Assembly: GCA_900767375.1 (NCBI GenBank)
Contig: CAAFYX010000146.1
Coordinates: 1 to 17,556 of the forward strand
DNA length: 17,556 nt
Direction of reading: 5' to 3'
From: Rikenellaceae bacterium
GTDB lineage: Bacteria > Bacteroidota > Bacteroidia > Bacteroidales > UBA932
Part shown: piece after piece, positions 15,546 through 17,556 of the stretch
Layout of the letters: each line of letters begins with the position of its first letter
Position numbering within the stretch: the first letter of the stretch is position 1
The notes under the pieces: generated by a model
Database searches by the model: none
What the model was told of the DNA's origin: nothing
Seen by the model: the letters and a program-made list of their open reading frames with translations, nothing else
Made by a program: the position numbers and the translations under genes

Positions 15546-16022
15546 ATGAGAAAATCGAAGCCTAAGAAGAGGATTCTACTTCCAGATCCAAAGTTTCACG
15601 ACATCGAGGTAACCCGTTTCGTGAACAACCTTATGTTGCAGGGAAAGAAGAGTATCGCGTATTCTATTTTTTACGATGCCATTGATATGGTAGGCGAGAA
15701 GATGAAAGATTCTGACAAGGCTCCTCTGGATATTTGGAGGAAAGCTCTCGAGAACGTAACCCCTCAGATCGAGGTCAAGTCACGCCGTATCGGTGGAGCT
15801 AACTTCCAGGTGCCTACAGAGTTGAGACCGGAAAGAAAAGTTTCACTCTCCATGAAGAATATGATACTTTACGCCCGCAAGCGTTCCGGCCGCTCTATGG
15901 CAGAAAAACTCTGCGCAGAGATCGTCGCAGCATACAACAACGAAGGTGGTGCATTCAAGCGCAAAGAGGATATGCACAAGATGGCTGAGGCCAACAAGGC
16001 ATTTGCACACTTCCGTTTCTAA
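15546..16022 (+). CDS. rpsG: 30S ribosomal protein S7
   Basis: The 158-residue primary 16S rRNA-binding protein organises the head of the small subunit. The basic start RKSKPKKRILLPDPK, the central KARRIGGANFQVP-type segment (here KSRRIGGANFQVP) and the end HKMAEANKAFAHFRF are characteristic and the length is normal. It lies 32 bases after rpsL, in an AT-rich gap with no hairpin, and 14 bases before fusA. Confidence 0.98.
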   Translation: MRKSKPKKRILLPDPKFHDIEVTRFVNNLMLQGKKSIAYSIFYDAIDMVGEKMKDSDKAPLDIWRKALENVTPQIEVKSRRIGGANFQVPTELRPERKVSLSMKNMILYARKRSGRSMAEKLCAEIVAAYNNEGGAFKRKEDMHKMAEANKAFAHFRF

Positions 16023-16036
16023 TTTGTATGTAATTC

Positions 16037-17556
16037 ATGGCTAAAAGAGATCTAATTTACACGAGGAACATCGGCATCATGGCCCACATCGATGCCGGTA
16101 AGACCACCACGTCCGAGCGTATCCTTTATTATACAGGAAAGACTCATAAGATAGGTGAGGTGCACGAGGGTGCAGCCACCATGGACTGGATGGTACAGGA
16201 GCAGGAGCGAGGAATCACAATCACTTCTGCCGCAACCACAGCATTTTGGCACTACAACGGACAAACTTATCAGATTAACCTGATCGACACCCCGGGACAC
16301 GTCGATTTCACTGTGGAAGTGGAGCGTTCACTTCGTGTACTTGACGGCACCATCGCTACTTTCTGTGCGGTAGGCCGCGTGCAGCCTCAGTCCGAGACTG
16401 TATGGCGCCAGGCCGACAAATATGGTGTACCGAAGATCGCTTACATCAACAAGATGGACCGGGTCGGAGCTGATTTCCTTGCCGTTGTCAGTGAGATTCA
16501 TTCCAAACTTGGGGCGAATGCCGTTCCTGTATGCCTCCCTATCGGGGCTGAGGATAGTTTCCAGGGCATTATCGACCTTATCTCAAGAAAAGCAATTTAC
16601 TACGATTCAACCGACAATCTTGTCAATTATGTCGAGAAGGAGATCCCTGCCGACATGGTTGAGGAGGTGAACACCTGGAGGGACAAGCTCGTAGAGTCCG
16701 TTGCCGAGTGCGACGAGGCTCTGATGGAGAAGTATTTCGAGGATCCTGACTCCATTTCGGAGGAGGAGATCATCGCTGCTCTCCGCAAGGGCACCATCGG
16801 TATGCAGCTGGTTCCTGCCTGCTGCGGTTCTTCATTCAAGAACAAGGGTGTACAGTTCCTTCTTGACTGTGTGATGCGTTATCTTCCGTCCCCTATGGAC
16901 ATCGAGTCCGTAAAGGGTACAGACCCTCGCACAGGCGACAAGGTTGAGCGTCATCCTTCAGCAGAGGAGCCGTTCTGCGCTCTGGCCTTCAAGATTGCCA
17001 CCGATCCGTTCGTGGGCCGTCTTGCATTCCTCAGAGTGTACTCAGGCCATCTCGATGCCGGTTCATATGTTTACAACGTACGCTCAGGCAAGAAAGAGAG
17101 AATCGCCCGCCTTTATCAGATGCACTCCAACCACCAGAACCCTATCGAGTCCATGGAGGCAGGAGATATCTGTGCAGCGGTCGGTTTCAAGGACCTCAGA
17201 ACAGGTGATACCATCTGCGTGGAGTCACATCCTGTGGTTCTCGAGGCCATCGAGTTCCCTGATCCGGTTATCGGCATCGCCGTTGAGCCTAAGACCCAGA
17301 AGGATCTTGACAAGCTCGGCATCGCACTCGGCAAGCTCGCCGAGGAGGATCCGACCTTCACTGTCAAGTCCGACCTGGAGACTGGCCAGACCATCATCAG
17401 CGGAATGGGTGAGCTTCACCTCGACATCATCGTTGACCGTCTCCGCCGCGAGTTCGGCGTGGACATCAACCAGGGTGCCCCTCAGGTGAACTACAAGGAG
17501 GCTGTTACCGGTTCATTCCAGCACCGCGAGGTGTTCAAGAAGCAGACAGATCGGAA
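16037..17556 (+). CDS. fusA: Translation elongation factor G (3' end outside the window)
   Basis: EF-G is the GTPase that drives translocation on the ribosome. The first 506 codons are present, about 70% of the usual roughly 700 residues. GTP-binding motifs are intact: AHIDAGKT (16-23), the switch I segment QERGITIT (56-63), DTPGH (84-88) and NKMD (138-141). Domains II and III follow (TGDTICVES, then SGMGELHLDIIVDRLRREF), and the reading frame runs open to the window edge at the start of domain IV. The sequence is of the canonical translocating type rather than the divergent EF-G2 paralogue also found in Bacteroidota. No stop codon is reached, so this is a partial gene by truncation of the window only. 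Confidence 0.97.
   Translation, partial: MAKRDLIYTRNIGIMAHIDAGKTTTSERILYYTGKTHKIGEVHEGAATMDWMVQEQERGITITSAATTAFWHYNGQTYQINLIDTPGHVDFTVEVERSLRVLDGTIATFCAVGRVQPQSETVWRQADKYGVPKIAYINKMDRVGADFLAVVSEIHSKLGANAVPVCLPIGAEDSFQGIIDLISRKAIYYDSTDNLVNYVEKEIPADMVEEVNTWRDKLVESVAECDEALMEKYFEDPDSISEEEIIAALRKGTIGMQLVPACCGSSFKNKGVQFLLDCVMRYLPSPMDIESVKGTDPRTGDKVERHPSAEEPFCALAFKIATDPFVGRLAFLRVYSGHLDAGSYVYNVRSGKKERIARLYQMHSNHQNPIESMEAGDICAAVGFKDLRTGDTICVESHPVVLEAIEFPDPVIGIAVEPKTQKDLDKLGIALGKLAEEDPTFTVKSDLETGQTIISGMGELHLDIIVDRLRREFGVDINQGAPQVNYKEAVTGSFQHREVFKKQTDR

Overview
The window looks like a chromosomal segment of a Bacteroidales-type (phylum Bacteroidota) bacterium with a fairly high GC content. Four things point there. 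Many genes are preceded by the Bacteroidota sigma-factor signature TTTG-N19/21-TAnnTTTG, and clear Shine-Dalgarno sequences are rare. The rpsL-rpsG-fusA ribosomal operon is present. The order sigma-54 activator, lptE, TPR protein, secG is typical of the group. A large sensor kinase carries a two-component 'regulator propeller' ectodomain of the kind common in Bacteroides. Genus and species cannot be told from the sequence alone.

Layout. Positions 1-200 are non-coding apart from an inverted repeat and a terminator. A tRNA-Gly(GCC) gene with its own promoter and terminator (149-314, minus) is followed by pheS (339-1373, minus) and a small exported protein (1408-1830, minus). Reading the other way from an interlocked promoter region are a TIM-barrel amidohydrolase (1902-2786) and a zinc-dependent NAD dehydrogenase (2799-3815), which together resemble a sugar dehydrogenase/lactonase pair. 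A propeller-ectodomain histidine kinase without a response regulator (3867-6905) comes next, behind its own promoter.

Positions 6906-8333 form an accessory island. A PD-(D/E)XK 'Rpn' family nuclease gene (7180-8118) with more AT-rich codon use than its neighbours sits between two direct copies of a roughly 67-bp repeat. Each copy contains an AACCTTCG...CGAAGGTT hairpin, and a third hairpin of the same family lies just upstream. This is the most unusual part of the window. Rpn proteins are linked to DNA mobility and, more recently, to phage defence with an antitoxin encoded inside the gene, so the locus is a candidate small mobile defence cassette.

Positions 8334-13199 (minus) hold envelope and protein-quality genes. 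A sigma-54 activator without a sensor domain, lptE, a TPR protein and secG are tightly packed, two of the junctions overlapping, and form one operon closed by a hairpin terminator. clpB follows; it lacks the N-terminal substrate domain and about 19 residues in the second ATPase domain. Divergent from this operon is a probably strongly expressed OmpA-like/TPR lipoprotein (13335-14978) with a strong terminator. After it, an excellent promoter drives rpsL (S12), rpsG (S7) and fusA (EF-G), the last cut by the window end.

Most of the window is ordinary core genome. The points worth following up are the repeat-flanked rpn cassette, the shortened ClpB, and the kinase that has lost (or never had) the usual C-terminal output domains.
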